A DNA stretch of 64,000 bases from Pseudomonadota bacterium (GTDB lineage: Bacteria; SZUA-182; DTGQ01): NCBI GenBank assembly GCA_030625085.1, contig DAOURK010000005.1, positions 1 through 64,000 of the forward strand, given 5' to 3'. Of this stretch, positions 1-8,165 are shown piece after piece (positions within the stretch are counted from its first letter, which is position 1; each line of letters opens with the position of its first letter). The position numbers were made by a program, and so were the translations under genes. A model generated the notes under the pieces. It was not told the DNA's origin and ran no database searches. It worked only from the letters and a program-made list of their open reading frames with translations.

Positions 1-127
1 GATAGGCATGATAAAATTTATCAATGTAGTCTTTTGGTCTTTATAAAAATTTTTTTAGGGGATAGACTAAGCATTTATTAACTATTTGTTTTTATTATTT
101 AAACATAAGGAATCTGTTCATAACTAG

Positions 128-298
128 GAAACTCGGGCTAGAGTTATTCTAGGTGTCCGAAGTGAAAAAGATAAAATTATACACGATATAACTGAAGCTA
201 AAAAACAAAATCAAAAATTGTCTAATCTTATTATTGAAGAAGCTACTGTCCATCGTAGCCTTTATCATATCAAACATACAAAAATTAAGGAGTTGTAG
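128..298 (+). pseudogene. Possible remnant of a coding region, no start codon
   Basis: An open frame of 56 codons runs from just after an in-frame TAG (125-127) to a TAG at 296-298. The translation has coding-like composition, with the charged stretch VRSEKDKIIHDITEAKKQN, but there is no in-frame ATG or GTG, and the only TTG is deep inside. It overlaps a frame starting at TTG 234 that I reject. It may be the 3' end of a decayed or frameshifted gene at the edge of an accessory segment. Family unknown; the only evidence is the look of the translation. Confidence 0.22.
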
Positions 299-412
299 AA
301 AAATATCATTCTATTTAGCCCCGTTTCCTTTGAAATATTGCCCTGTATTCAAGATGAATAAGGAATTGCCATTAATACACATTAAATATAAAAGTAAATA
401 TCAAGAGCTAAA

Positions 413-652
413 GTGATAAAAAAAATCAAGGAAAAATTTAAAGAAGCTTTTAATGCAGATAATATTGGAATCACAATATGTTTCATTCTCTTTCTTGGGC
501 CTTTGGCATATGTTTATTTTAAAACCATTTCCCTAGGAGAACTAATATGGACTATAATTATTGGCTATTGCTGCTATATATGGGGCTATATTCGAGGTAT
601 AGATGTTGGTAAGGAAAAGCACTTAGAAGAAACGAGTGAACTTGATGAGTAA
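413..652 (+). CDS. Small putative inner-membrane protein, unknown function
   Basis: A 79-residue frame starts at GTG. It has a short basic, amphipathic N-terminus (MIKKIKEKFKEAF), then two hydrophobic segments at about residues 17-36 and 43-62 separated by a short loop, then an acidic C-terminal tail. This suggests a two-pass membrane protein. No family is recognised. The Shine-Dalgarno region is poor, and the frame overlaps the end of a doubtful upstream frame by four bases. It lies 70 bases before the TPR membrane protein on the same strand, so the two could be co-transcribed. The coding assignment is moderately uncertain. Confidence 0.4.
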   Translation: MIKKIKEKFKEAFNADNIGITICFILFLGPLAYVYFKTISLGELIWTIIIGYCCYIWGYIRGIDVGKEKHLEETSELDE

Positions 653-722
653 TACAGGAATTATCTCAACAAAATAAGAAAATAACTTTCATAATATTAG
701 GACAATAAGATATTCATATCAA

Positions 723-1538
723 ATGCATAATGTATATATAGTAGTTGGTTGGGTGGCTTGGATCATTACTGCTATTCTAGCAGGCACTTTTACTTATGGT
801 ATTCGAAAAAGCATAAGTAGCGGTGTTTCTTTTCAAATTGCCACAGCAATACAGGCATTTTCGTGGTGGGTTGCCTTACTTATTTTTCTTTTCACTCCCT
901 TGAATAAACTCCATCTACTCTGGATAGTGCCATTTTTATTTTTTTGTGTTTCATTTATCGTTCTTGGAAATGTAATTATTATTAAACCTTTATTACTTTT
1001 TCTAACTCGAATTTTTGTATGGTTAGTATCAGACCAAAAAAATAAGGTTCTTCCGGCAAATGTCTTTTCTAATAAAAATTACTCTCAAAAAGGAAATTTA
1101 TGTTTTGAAAAGGGTGATTATGACCAAGCCATTTACTATTATTCAAAAATTATAGAGATAGACCCAAGAGATTGGAGAGCTTACAATAATAGAGGTAATT
1201 CTTATTTTCAAAAAGGGGATTACGAAAAGGCTATAATGAATTTTACTAAATCTATAGGAATCCATCCAGGTGATATTTACGCTTATAATAATAGGGCAAA
1301 TGCGTATGACCTGATAGATAAATATGATTTGGCTTTATCTGATTATAACAGGGCTATTGAAATCAATCCAAATGATGCCGGGATTTACTTTAACAAAGCC
1401 CTTACCTATGAAAAAACAGGCAATAAATTTGAGGCAATAAGAGCCTTTAAAGAATTTCTCAATTATGCTTCGTCTTCACATATCTCATTTATTGAAGAAG
1501 CAAAGAAAAAAATAAAGGAACTTGAGAAATATATCTAA
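723..1538 (+). CDS. Membrane-anchored tetratricopeptide repeat (TPR) protein
   Basis: 271 residues. The first ~100 residues hold about three hydrophobic segments (roughly 7-27, 45-60, 64-100). Four consecutive 34-residue TPR units follow at about 117-150, 151-184, 185-218 and 219-252, each with the usual pattern (Y-Q-K-G-x-Y-x-x-A-I, ending in I-x-P-x-D). TPR arrays form a superhelical scaffold for protein-protein contacts. Here the array probably sits on the cytoplasmic face, held by the N-terminal membrane part, although topology cannot be settled from sequence. No catalytic domain is present, so its partner is unknown. The start ATG has a weak ribosome site. It is the last protein gene before the tRNA-Gly. 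Confidence 0.82.
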   Translation: MHNVYIVVGWVAWIITAILAGTFTYGIRKSISSGVSFQIATAIQAFSWWVALLIFLFTPLNKLHLLWIVPFLFFCVSFIVLGNVIIIKPLLLFLTRIFVWLVSDQKNKVLPANVFSNKNYSQKGNLCFEKGDYDQAIYYYSKIIEIDPRDWRAYNNRGNSYFQKGDYEKAIMNFTKSIGIHPGDIYAYNNRANAYDLIDKYDLALSDYNRAIEINPNDAGIYFNKALTYEKTGNKFEAIRAFKEFLNYASSSHISFIEEAKKKIKELEKYI

Positions 1539-1623
1539 CTGCATTTATTAATCATTCCTCGCTTCCTCCCTAATAATAATCAAAAAACAGTGTATTGAAA
1601 GTAAAAATTTAACAGGCAAAAAT

Positions 1624-1667
1624 CTAGCCCTGAAGAATTTCTGGGGCTAGTCTGGGGCTATAGTTTT
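1624..1667 (+). terminator. Possible intrinsic terminator after the TPR gene
   Basis: CTAGCCC (1624-1630) can pair with GGGCTAG (1644-1650), or with a second similar arm GGGGCTATAG (1654-1663) that is followed by five T residues. The two alternative 3' arms are unusual. The position, 85 bases after the TPR stop, fits a terminator, but the stem is short and the T-tract modest. Confidence 0.3.
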
Positions 1668-1716
1668 TAGGGGTTACAATGAGCATAACCTATTGATTCT
1701 AAAAAGAAAAGATAAG

Positions 1717-1788
1717 AGCGGGCAACGGGATTTGAACCCGCGACTCCAAGCTTGGGAAGCTTGTACTCTACCACTGAGTTATGCCCGC
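1717..1788 (-). tRNA. tRNA-Gly, anticodon CCC
   Basis: Read on the minus strand, the sequence folds into a full cloverleaf. The acceptor stem is GCGGGCA/TGCCCGC with discriminator T. The D arm is CTCAGTGGTAGAG. The anticodon stem CAAGC/GCTTG closes the loop TTCCCAA, giving anticodon CCC. The T arm is CGGGTTCAAATCCCG. U73 and the G1-C72 pair fit tRNA-Gly. The 3' CCA is not encoded and must be added after transcription. It reads GGG codons. Its 3' end faces the hypothetical genes at 1-1.6 kb, the usual geometry for an integrated element using the tRNA 3' end as attachment site, but no integrase is in view. Confidence 0.95.
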
Positions 1789-1942
1789 TTTTCATTGATA
1801 ATTGATTGATGATTATATAAATGGTAACTATAGATTGTCAATAAAATTGTTAAAATAAACAAACAGGATATGCTATAGTATTAGAAGAAAAATGCACTTA
1901 ATAGTTTAAAAAATTAGCTGTTCTGTTGAGGTTACGTCCAGG

Positions 1943-3970
1943 ATGAAATTGCCAAAATGGTTAATCCTTTGCGCCCTATTCTTCTTTATACTCGGAGGAA
2001 TGACAGCAGGAGTATTTATTTCCTACCTCCATAATCTTCCTCAACTAAAAGGATTAGAAGAATATCACCCTCCCCTTTCCAGCCTTGTTTATTCTTTAGA
2101 CGATCAATTGATTGCTCAGTTTTATCAGCAGAAACGTGTATTTATCCCTTTAGCCAAAACACCTCAAAATCTTATCCACGCTTTTCTTTCCGTAGAGGAT
2201 ACCAATTTTTATTCTCACCATGGAATTGATCTTTGGGCCATTCTTCGGGCTTTTTATGTAAATTTTAAGGCATGGAGAATCAAAGAAGGAGCTAGCACCA
2301 TCACCCAGCAATTGGCCAAGGTCTTATTTTTAACACCGGAAAAAAATTTTATTCGGAAAATAAAGGAAGCCGTCTTGGCTATTCAAATAGAAAAAAAATA
2401 TACCAAGAATGAAATATTAGAATTATATTTAAATCAAATCTATTTTGGAAATGGCGCCTATGGGGTAGAATCTGCAGCCGGAACACTCTTTGATAAAAGT
2501 GTTGAAGATTTGAGTTTGACTGAATTGGCCATGATTGCAGGATTACCCAACTCCCCCAATCGGTATTCACCGCACAATGATCTTGATCTGGCTATAAAAA
2601 GAAGGGGCCATGTACTGCGAAGGATGTTGAGTGAAAGATATATCTCAAAAGAGGCTTTTGATTCTGCAATTTCTTCTCCTTTAAACATTATTCCAAAAAG
2701 CAGAAAAACAATTGCCCCATATTTTATAGAATATATTCGCCAGTATTTGGAGGGAAAATACGGCGCCAATTTATTATATAAAAAAGGGCTTCATGTTTAT
2801 ACCACTCTGGATAGAGAAATGCAAAAAATCGCTAAAAAAGCTCTTATTGAAGGAGTAGAAAAAATAGACTTACGAAGAATGAATAAACAAAACCTCGAGA
2901 AACAGAAAAATAAAGAACAATACACTCAAGCAGCTCTCATTGCCATTGATCCCAAAACCGGCTTTGTGAAAACTATGATAGGGGGGAAAAATTTTGAGTT
3001 AAGCCAATTCAATCGAGCCACTCAAGCCAAAAGGCAACCTGGTTCTGCTATAAAACCAATCATTTATATGACTGCCCTTGAGTGTGGATTCTCAGCGGCA
3101 AATATTGTCTTTGATTCTCCCTTTATTTTGGAGAATGCTGATGGTAAAGGAAACACGTGGAAGCCTGAAAATTTCAGCAAACGATTTTATGGCCCCACTA
3201 CCTTGCGAACAGCCCTTGAAAAATCTCGAAATGTGGTGACAGTAAAACTATTAAACAAAATCGGCATTAAGACCACCATTTCCTACGCGCGGAAAATGGG
3301 CATTAAAAGCCCGTTGGCCCCATATCTGTCACTTGGTCTGGGCTCCTCTGAGGTTTCCTTATTAGAATTAACCTCAGCCTATGGAGTTTTAGCTAATGAG
3401 GGTATTCGAGTAAACCCCATCTTTATACGACAGGTAATAGACCAAAATAAAAAAGTACTGGAAAAAAATTTTATTCGAAAAGAAAGAGTTGTTTCATCTC
3501 AAACCGCTTATATTCTTACCAGTATGCTGCAAGGGGTAATTAAAAGAGGAACAGGGAAAACAGCCAACGTGTTACCCTATCCTTTAGCTGCAAAAACCGG
3601 AACTACAGACCGCTTTGCTGACGCCTGGTTTATTGGATATTGTCCGGATCTTCTGGCAGGAGTCTGGGTGGGGTTAGATGATAACCAGAGTCTGGGAAAA
3701 GAAGAGACAGGGGCTAAAGCAGCCTGCCCTATCTGGATAGATTTTATGGGACAGGTCCTCAAATCATGGAACAGTGTTTCAGATTTTACTGTTCCCGAAG
3801 GATTATCCTATGCGTATATTGATCCTGAAACCGGCCTTTTAGCGGATGGAAACTCACCAAGTAAATTTTTAGAGGTTTTTAAAAAAGGGAGTGAACCAAA
3901 AACCTACAGCAACAGGCTAAAAAATTTGAAATTTAAAGATAACGATTTTTACTTAAATTTCATTGAATAA
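1943..3970 (+). CDS. Penicillin-binding protein 1A, bifunctional transglycosylase/transpeptidase
   Basis: 675 residues. An N-terminal membrane anchor lies at about 5-28. The GT51 glycosyltransferase domain follows, with catalytic Glu85 in SVEDTNFYSHHGID, the GASTITQQ motif at 116-123 and the EILELYLNQIYFGNGAYG block near 157-174. The transpeptidase domain shows all three penicillin-binding motifs: S368-A-I-K371, S428-R-N430 and K551-T-G-T. The enzyme polymerises lipid II into glycan strands and crosslinks the stem peptides on the outer face of the inner membrane. Length and motif order are normal for class A PBPs (mrcA/ponA type). It stands alone between the tRNA and convergent minus-strand genes; only 14 bases separate its stop from the cytochrome gene stop. 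Confidence 0.96.
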   Translation: MKLPKWLILCALFFFILGGMTAGVFISYLHNLPQLKGLEEYHPPLSSLVYSLDDQLIAQFYQQKRVFIPLAKTPQNLIHAFLSVEDTNFYSHHGIDLWAILRAFYVNFKAWRIKEGASTITQQLAKVLFLTPEKNFIRKIKEAVLAIQIEKKYTKNEILELYLNQIYFGNGAYGVESAAGTLFDKSVEDLSLTELAMIAGLPNSPNRYSPHNDLDLAIKRRGHVLRRMLSERYISKEAFDSAISSPLNIIPKSRKTIAPYFIEYIRQYLEGKYGANLLYKKGLHVYTTLDREMQKIAKKALIEGVEKIDLRRMNKQNLEKQKNKEQYTQAALIAIDPKTGFVKTMIGGKNFELSQFNRATQAKRQPGSAIKPIIYMTALECGFSAANIVFDSPFILENADGKGNTWKPENFSKRFYGPTTLRTALEKSRNVVTVKLLNKIGIKTTISYARKMGIKSPLAPYLSLGLGSSEVSLLELTSAYGVLANEGIRVNPIFIRQVIDQNKKVLEKNFIRKERVVSSQTAYILTSMLQGVIKRGTGKTANVLPYPLAAKTGTTDRFADAWFIGYCPDLLAGVWVGLDDNQSLGKEETGAKAACPIWIDFMGQVLKSWNSVSDFTVPEGLSYAYIDPETGLLADGNSPSKFLEVFKKGSEPKTYSNRLKNLKFKDNDFYLNFIE

Positions 3971-3984
3971 TTCAGGAATGTCAA

Positions 3985-5013
3985 TTAGTTATTCCGAGAT
4001 GTTCTCCGGTAACTTTGATAATTGTATAAAAAATATCGCACTTTTTGGATATCTTTTTTTAAAGTATCTATCATAAGCTGGGTCAATTTCTGATTATGAC
4101 CTCCCTGGCCGGCATCCCGATCTATATAAGTATAATTTTTTTGGACCATTTCAAAAAGTGAGACGACTTGCTCCCAAGAAGAACCAACCCCTTTGATCTG
4201 AGAGAATAAGGATTGCGCCTCTTCGATTTGTTTTTTAATTTCATTCATACTTTGGTTATAACTTACCTTGAACTGTTGAAATTCACGAGTTATATTTTCT
4301 TCATGGCACTCAAAACAAGTTTTTTCAGCTGAATCATCAAAGCTTATATGGCAAACTTGACAAGCTCCATCTTCCTGATAATGAGGAGAGACGATTTTTG
4401 GAAATTTTCCGGGTGTTTCAGTACCGCTGAGCATTTGCCTTTGATAAATGTGACAAATATCACAATCATTTCGCGGGGCCTCTTCATCGTTGTGACATTG
4501 AAAGCAAAAATCCTTCATCATCGACAGATTTGAGACCATGCCATACTCTTCATGGGCTACCCGATCGTGGCAAATAACACATGAATACCCCATATTCATA
4601 TGCAAACCGTGGTTTACCCGAATCTTTTTCCCGTCCATTGACTTTTCCATTTGCTCATGGCATCCTTTTCGAGAGCAATATACTGGTTTGGCGGCTTTAA
4701 TATCATCTTCTTCAATACCAAAAAAATAGGTATAGGTATTTTGTAATCCATAGAAGGAAGCCTTTATCGGCCCGATAAGTCCTTTTTGAACATGGCAGAC
4801 ATTACAGCTATTTTTCGTATATTCCGGTTTATGTTGGGACTTTTGCCATGAATCATAGGGCAATTTAATAAGATGACAAGACGTGCAAAAAGAGGGGCGA
4901 TCCAAAACATAATTATTAAGAACCCAAAGAAAAGAGACAAAACAAATGACGATAATACTGGAAAAAATTGCCAGGCGGGTCTTTTTGTTTTTTAACAATT
5001 CGTTACCCTTCAT
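3985..5013 (-). CDS. Membrane-anchored multiheme cytochrome c (seven CxxCH plus one CX4CH)
   Basis: 342 residues. A single N-terminal membrane segment (about 13-35) is followed by CxxCH motifs starting at Cys 43, 70, 145, 170, 184, 218 and 233. A CX4CH motif (C113-SRKG-C118-H) could bind an eighth heme. The first two motifs, next to the anchor, recall NapC/NirT-type quinol dehydrogenases; the rest are more like NrfB/tetraheme-type electron carriers. The C-terminal ~100 residues lack hemes and look helical. The likely role is electron transfer outside the inner membrane, but the partner is not known. It follows the secreted 869-residue protein gene by 63 bases on the same strand, so the two probably form an operon. 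The start is supported by an AAGGAA site. Confidence 0.9.
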   Translation of the reverse strand: MKGNELLKNKKTRLAIFSSIIVICFVSFLWVLNNYVLDRPSFCTSCHLIKLPYDSWQKSQHKPEYTKNSCNVCHVQKGLIGPIKASFYGLQNTYTYFFGIEEDDIKAAKPVYCSRKGCHEQMEKSMDGKKIRVNHGLHMNMGYSCVICHDRVAHEEYGMVSNLSMMKDFCFQCHNDEEAPRNDCDICHIYQRQMLSGTETPGKFPKIVSPHYQEDGACQVCHISFDDSAEKTCFECHEENITREFQQFKVSYNQSMNEIKKQIEEAQSLFSQIKGVGSSWEQVVSLFEMVQKNYTYIDRDAGQGGHNQKLTQLMIDTLKKDIQKVRYFLYNYQSYRRTSRNN

Positions 5014-5076
5014 GCATATTCCTTATAAGCAAAATCACCATTCATCATATTTTTCCCCATAAAAATTTTTTTTACG

Positions 5077-7686
5077 TTAATTCTTAGATAATTTAGTCGG
5101 TGTATAGTGGTAGCAGCAAGGTGGCGTCCAGGCCATCCCCCCATTTTTTTGTTTAACCTGGATAAAATAGTGATAGTCATCCTTTTTATCTGAGGGTAAA
5201 TCCATATCTACAAATGTTATATCCGCTTCCTTTCCTTGAAAATTTTTTGAGCTATATATACATTTGGTATTACGAATAATATCGACCTGGTCCAAATCAT
5301 CGGTGCCGATGATTTTTGCCAGCATTCTTGGGTGGGGGTTGGAGCCTTCAAATTTGTCGCCCAAGGGATACCCTTCTATAGTAAAATCAAGAAGAATCCA
5401 ATCTGTAGCTACGTAATTTCGCTTTTTTTTCAAGGCCTCCACAAATGATTCATCGGTAAAATCCTTTACATACACGGCCGTAATTATCGGGGCGCCTTTG
5501 GGAATAGGTCTTTTCTGTAAAGAATGGCCCGCTGCTCGCTTATAAGGACTTTTCCCCTTAACATAAAAGGAGAGAAAATCCGGTTGAATGGAGTGAACAG
5601 AGGCGGCCTTTTTGGCCTCCCAGAGTGAATAATTTTCTGAACTAAACCAACCTGTGCTCCGGTGAGCATAATCAGTCACCCCTAAAAAATCATACTGCTG
5701 GTCATCCAGTGCGTATTTAAAAGCATCCACCACAAAACCGTCCATGGCCATTCGACCGCGTACATCGTGTTGTTCATGAACAGTTCCCCAATAGAGAAAA
5801 TATTTCTCCAGTCCCAGGTTTGATTCATACTTTCTATGGGGAATTGGAGTTATTTCAGTATAAGAGACTCGAGAAATAACCTTGGGTTGATTTTCCCAGG
5901 GCACAAGCTCTACATTGTGAGGAGCAATCTTTTCCATGTTCAGCATAGACACACAGACACTGGCCGGCTCCTGCTCTCTTGATCCGGTGCGACGTTCATC
6001 CCCGGCAAAGGTAATCCAGATTTCTCCGTCTTGTTTACTGGCACACACTGAGGAGGCAAAAATATTTCGCCAGGTGCTGTGTGAAAATTCAATGGGAGTA
6101 GACCAAGTGCGCCCATTGTAATAGGTCCCATAGACCTTCCAGATTTCCATGAGCTTATTGTGAATATAAAATGGTATTTTACCAATATAATGATGAAAAA
6201 ACATCCAGAGACGTCCACTGGAATCAATTTCTAACTGCGGCAAATCAGCGTATATTTTCATGGTAGCTCTAAATTTATCGTAAAAGTCCTCATAAGGTTT
6301 GTAGAATTTGCCCTTAAAATAGCAAACAAGTTCTATTTTACGGGAATTATATCTTCCCCGCCTTCCTACCATGGGGACTTTTAAATAATTAATCTCCGTT
6401 TCCACGGCTTCATATTTGTTTACCATAACAAATCGTTCTTCCTCATCTTCACCAAAACCCCAGTCACCTCCCGACTCATCCCAGGCTATCCAGACTCGGC
6501 CCTGGTCATCAGAAGTTACACTGGCATGAGCCACATAATTATCTGTGGATAACACCTCTATTTCCGGCAAAAAGCCACGACCAGTATATTCTCGAAGAAC
6601 TATGACATGTTTGTTATTCCGATAGGCATCCCAAGCCAGGTAAACATTGCCCTGAGCATCCACGGTTAGATCCGGTTGCCAATCATTTCCCGGATGATCG
6701 GTAACCTTAATGATCGAAGACCACCGGCCTTGCTCATAATATTTCATAAAAATATCGCCATTTCCAAATTGGAAACTCTGCCAGCAGACCCACAGGCGAT
6801 TATTTCTATCCACAAAAATCTGCTGATTCGTATCCGGAGTTGCATGATCACTCAAGCGGATTGTTTTTCCTCCGCGTCCATTTTTAAAATATCGAGCGTA
6901 AATATCCCAATTTTCCTTGACTCTACCAGACCAGCACACCCATAAACCGCCCTCATAATCACCTGCTAAAGAAGGCTGCACATAACACCCCGAACCGGAA
7001 ATCTCTATTTCTTTGCCCCATTTTTTCCCATCATATTTTTTGAGAACTAATCGCTCTTTTCCCCTCTTATATTTGGTCCAGGCAGCCCAAATATTATCAA
7101 GGCTGTCTATGGCAACTGCCGAATAGTTATTCCTTGTCTTCTTGTCACCAAAAATAAATTCACGAGGGGCCAACTCAATCTTAACGTTTTTTTCTAAGCG
7201 CTTCAGCGGACTTCCAAGGACTAAATCAGCCAGACAAAATGAAAAAACACCGCCCCTGGTGGCAATAGAGACACGAGCCTCTCGCGGTGCATGCAGGTCT
7301 AAAATAATTCCCTTGCCTATTCGCTCCTCAAGATATTCCCTTGGGGAGATGCCTCTTAATTCATCAGCGATCTCACGGCCACGCAGCCGGTCAATAGAAC
7401 ATTGCCATTGAAATTTTTCGGGAAATAATTTATCTTTTTTAGTAAAATTAATACCCTCTATTATTTCTATTTGTCCCTCGTTTACTGAGGCTTTCCCATC
7501 CCAAATTAAGGGTTTGGGACCGCGAAGTCCAAAGGTTATCCGGACCTTCCAAGGGACACTTTTTCTTTCCTCAAGTTTTCGATTTACCCCTTGGGCCGTG
7601 GGGGGAAGGAAAAGAAGAAAAGAAAGACAAAGAATGGTAATTTGAAAAGAAGAAAAACTCTTTTTGTAAATTAATTTTTTAAACAT
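5077..7686 (-). CDS. Secreted beta-propeller protein with degenerate DUF3604/PHP-like C-terminal domain
   Basis: 869 residues. A signal peptide is visible (KKSFSSFQITILCLSFLLF, cleavage near Ala31). Residues ~185-420 contain at least five repeats of the type DxxNxxWxAWxxY, each like a beta-propeller blade. Further blades may lie at ~485-565. From about 625 the sequence resembles the DUF3604 (CehA/McbA-like) PHP family: YFLYWGTVHEQHD near 629-641, DFLGVTDYAH near 666-675, GH at 720-721 and RNYVATDWILLDFTIEG near 756-772. In the usual family the first motif is GDLHxHT and the second ends TDH; here the metal-binding pattern is altered and the middle of the domain is short, so it may not be a hydrolase. 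It has a good GGGGAG ribosome site and lies upstream of the cytochrome gene. The function is unknown. Confidence 0.75.
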   Translation of the reverse strand: MFKKLIYKKSFSSFQITILCLSFLLFLPPTAQGVNRKLEERKSVPWKVRITFGLRGPKPLIWDGKASVNEGQIEIIEGINFTKKDKLFPEKFQWQCSIDRLRGREIADELRGISPREYLEERIGKGIILDLHAPREARVSIATRGGVFSFCLADLVLGSPLKRLEKNVKIELAPREFIFGDKKTRNNYSAVAIDSLDNIWAAWTKYKRGKERLVLKKYDGKKWGKEIEISGSGCYVQPSLAGDYEGGLWVCWSGRVKENWDIYARYFKNGRGGKTIRLSDHATPDTNQQIFVDRNNRLWVCWQSFQFGNGDIFMKYYEQGRWSSIIKVTDHPGNDWQPDLTVDAQGNVYLAWDAYRNNKHVIVLREYTGRGFLPEIEVLSTDNYVAHASVTSDDQGRVWIAWDESGGDWGFGEDEEERFVMVNKYEAVETEINYLKVPMVGRRGRYNSRKIELVCYFKGKFYKPYEDFYDKFRATMKIYADLPQLEIDSSGRLWMFFHHYIGKIPFYIHNKLMEIWKVYGTYYNGRTWSTPIEFSHSTWRNIFASSVCASKQDGEIWITFAGDERRTGSREQEPASVCVSMLNMEKIAPHNVELVPWENQPKVISRVSYTEITPIPHRKYESNLGLEKYFLYWGTVHEQHDVRGRMAMDGFVVDAFKYALDDQQYDFLGVTDYAHRSTGWFSSENYSLWEAKKAASVHSIQPDFLSFYVKGKSPYKRAAGHSLQKRPIPKGAPIITAVYVKDFTDESFVEALKKKRNYVATDWILLDFTIEGYPLGDKFEGSNPHPRMLAKIIGTDDLDQVDIIRNTKCIYSSKNFQGKEADITFVDMDLPSDKKDDYHYFIQVKQKNGGMAWTPPCCYHYTPTKLSKN

Positions 7687-7740
7687 TTACTACTCTCCCC
7701 TCGATTATGAAATGAATGATTCTGCAAGATAACCCAGAAC

Positions 7741-7818
7741 TGTCATTTCGAGAAGTTTAAGCGACGAGAAATCTTATTAAATCAAACTGTTAAAATTTCT
7801 CACTCCCGCTCGAAATGA
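7741..7818. repeat. Family A dispersed imperfect palindrome, copy 1
   Basis: It begins TGTCATTTCGAGAAGTTTA and ends with CGCTCGAAATGA, with GAGAAATCTT and AATTTCTC as inner complementary arms. Related copies occur at 8004-8130, 10724-10753, 15994-16138 and 16272-16456. Sequences of this type, with terminal TCATTTCGA and inner GAGAAATCT, are known from memory as frequent intergenic palindromes in many bacterial genomes. No protein is encoded. Confidence 0.75.
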
Positions 7819-7940
7819 AAAAATATCTATTTTTACAGAAGTCTTTTATATAAGGTTCAAGAATGGAATTTTATCCTTTTCAACGAGATTATGTCAATGG
7901 ATAATTTTACATGAATAATTTTTAACGTAATAAGTTTTTG

Positions 7941-7969
7941 TTGGGATCTGCAGGTAATTTTGCTATAAT
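7941..7969 (+). promoter_or_regulatory. Predicted sigma-70 promoter for leuS
   Basis: TTGGGA (-35), a 17-base spacer and a perfect TATAAT (-10, 7964-7969) preceded by TGC, which makes an extended -10. It points to leuS at 8166, predicting a leader of about 190 bases that contains a family A palindrome. This is seen in sequence only. Confidence 0.6.
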
Positions 7970-8003
7970 TGCCTTTCGATACAATATTCTGTATTATTGA
8001 AGG

Positions 8004-8130
8004 TTTTGCAAAATAAAATATCTAGTCATTTCAAGCTTGGGGAAAAGCCTTTAACTATTTGTTTTTATGATATGCTTTTCTCATCGCTTAAACTCTTTAA
8101 AATGACCATTTAAGGCTATTTTGCAAAAGT
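8004..8130. repeat. Family A palindrome, copy 2, inside the predicted leuS leader
   Basis: The outer arms TTTTGCAAAATA (8004-8015) and its complement TATTTTGCAAAA (8117-8128) enclose GTCATTT/AAATGAC. Inner arms are AAGCTTGGGGAAAAGC and GCTTTTCTCATCGCTT. Read on the minus strand, the inner part matches GTCATTT-AGTTTAAGCGA-GAGAAA of copy 1, so this is a diverged family member. The full fold would place a long hairpin between promoter and ribosome site. The 479-base gap 7687-8165 holds this, copy 1 and the promoter. Confidence 0.65.
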
Positions 8131-8165
8131 TTTAGTATGTTTTTATCAAGGAGAAAAATTACATT

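Noticed and set aside
234-416. 60-codon frame on the plus strand starting at TTG
   Set aside because: It overlaps a more coding-like frame (128-298), has no ribosome site, and its composition is not protein-like.
7964-8165. T-box riboswitch before leuS
   Set aside because: The conserved T-box sequence and specifier structure are not found; the region is explained by a family A palindrome.
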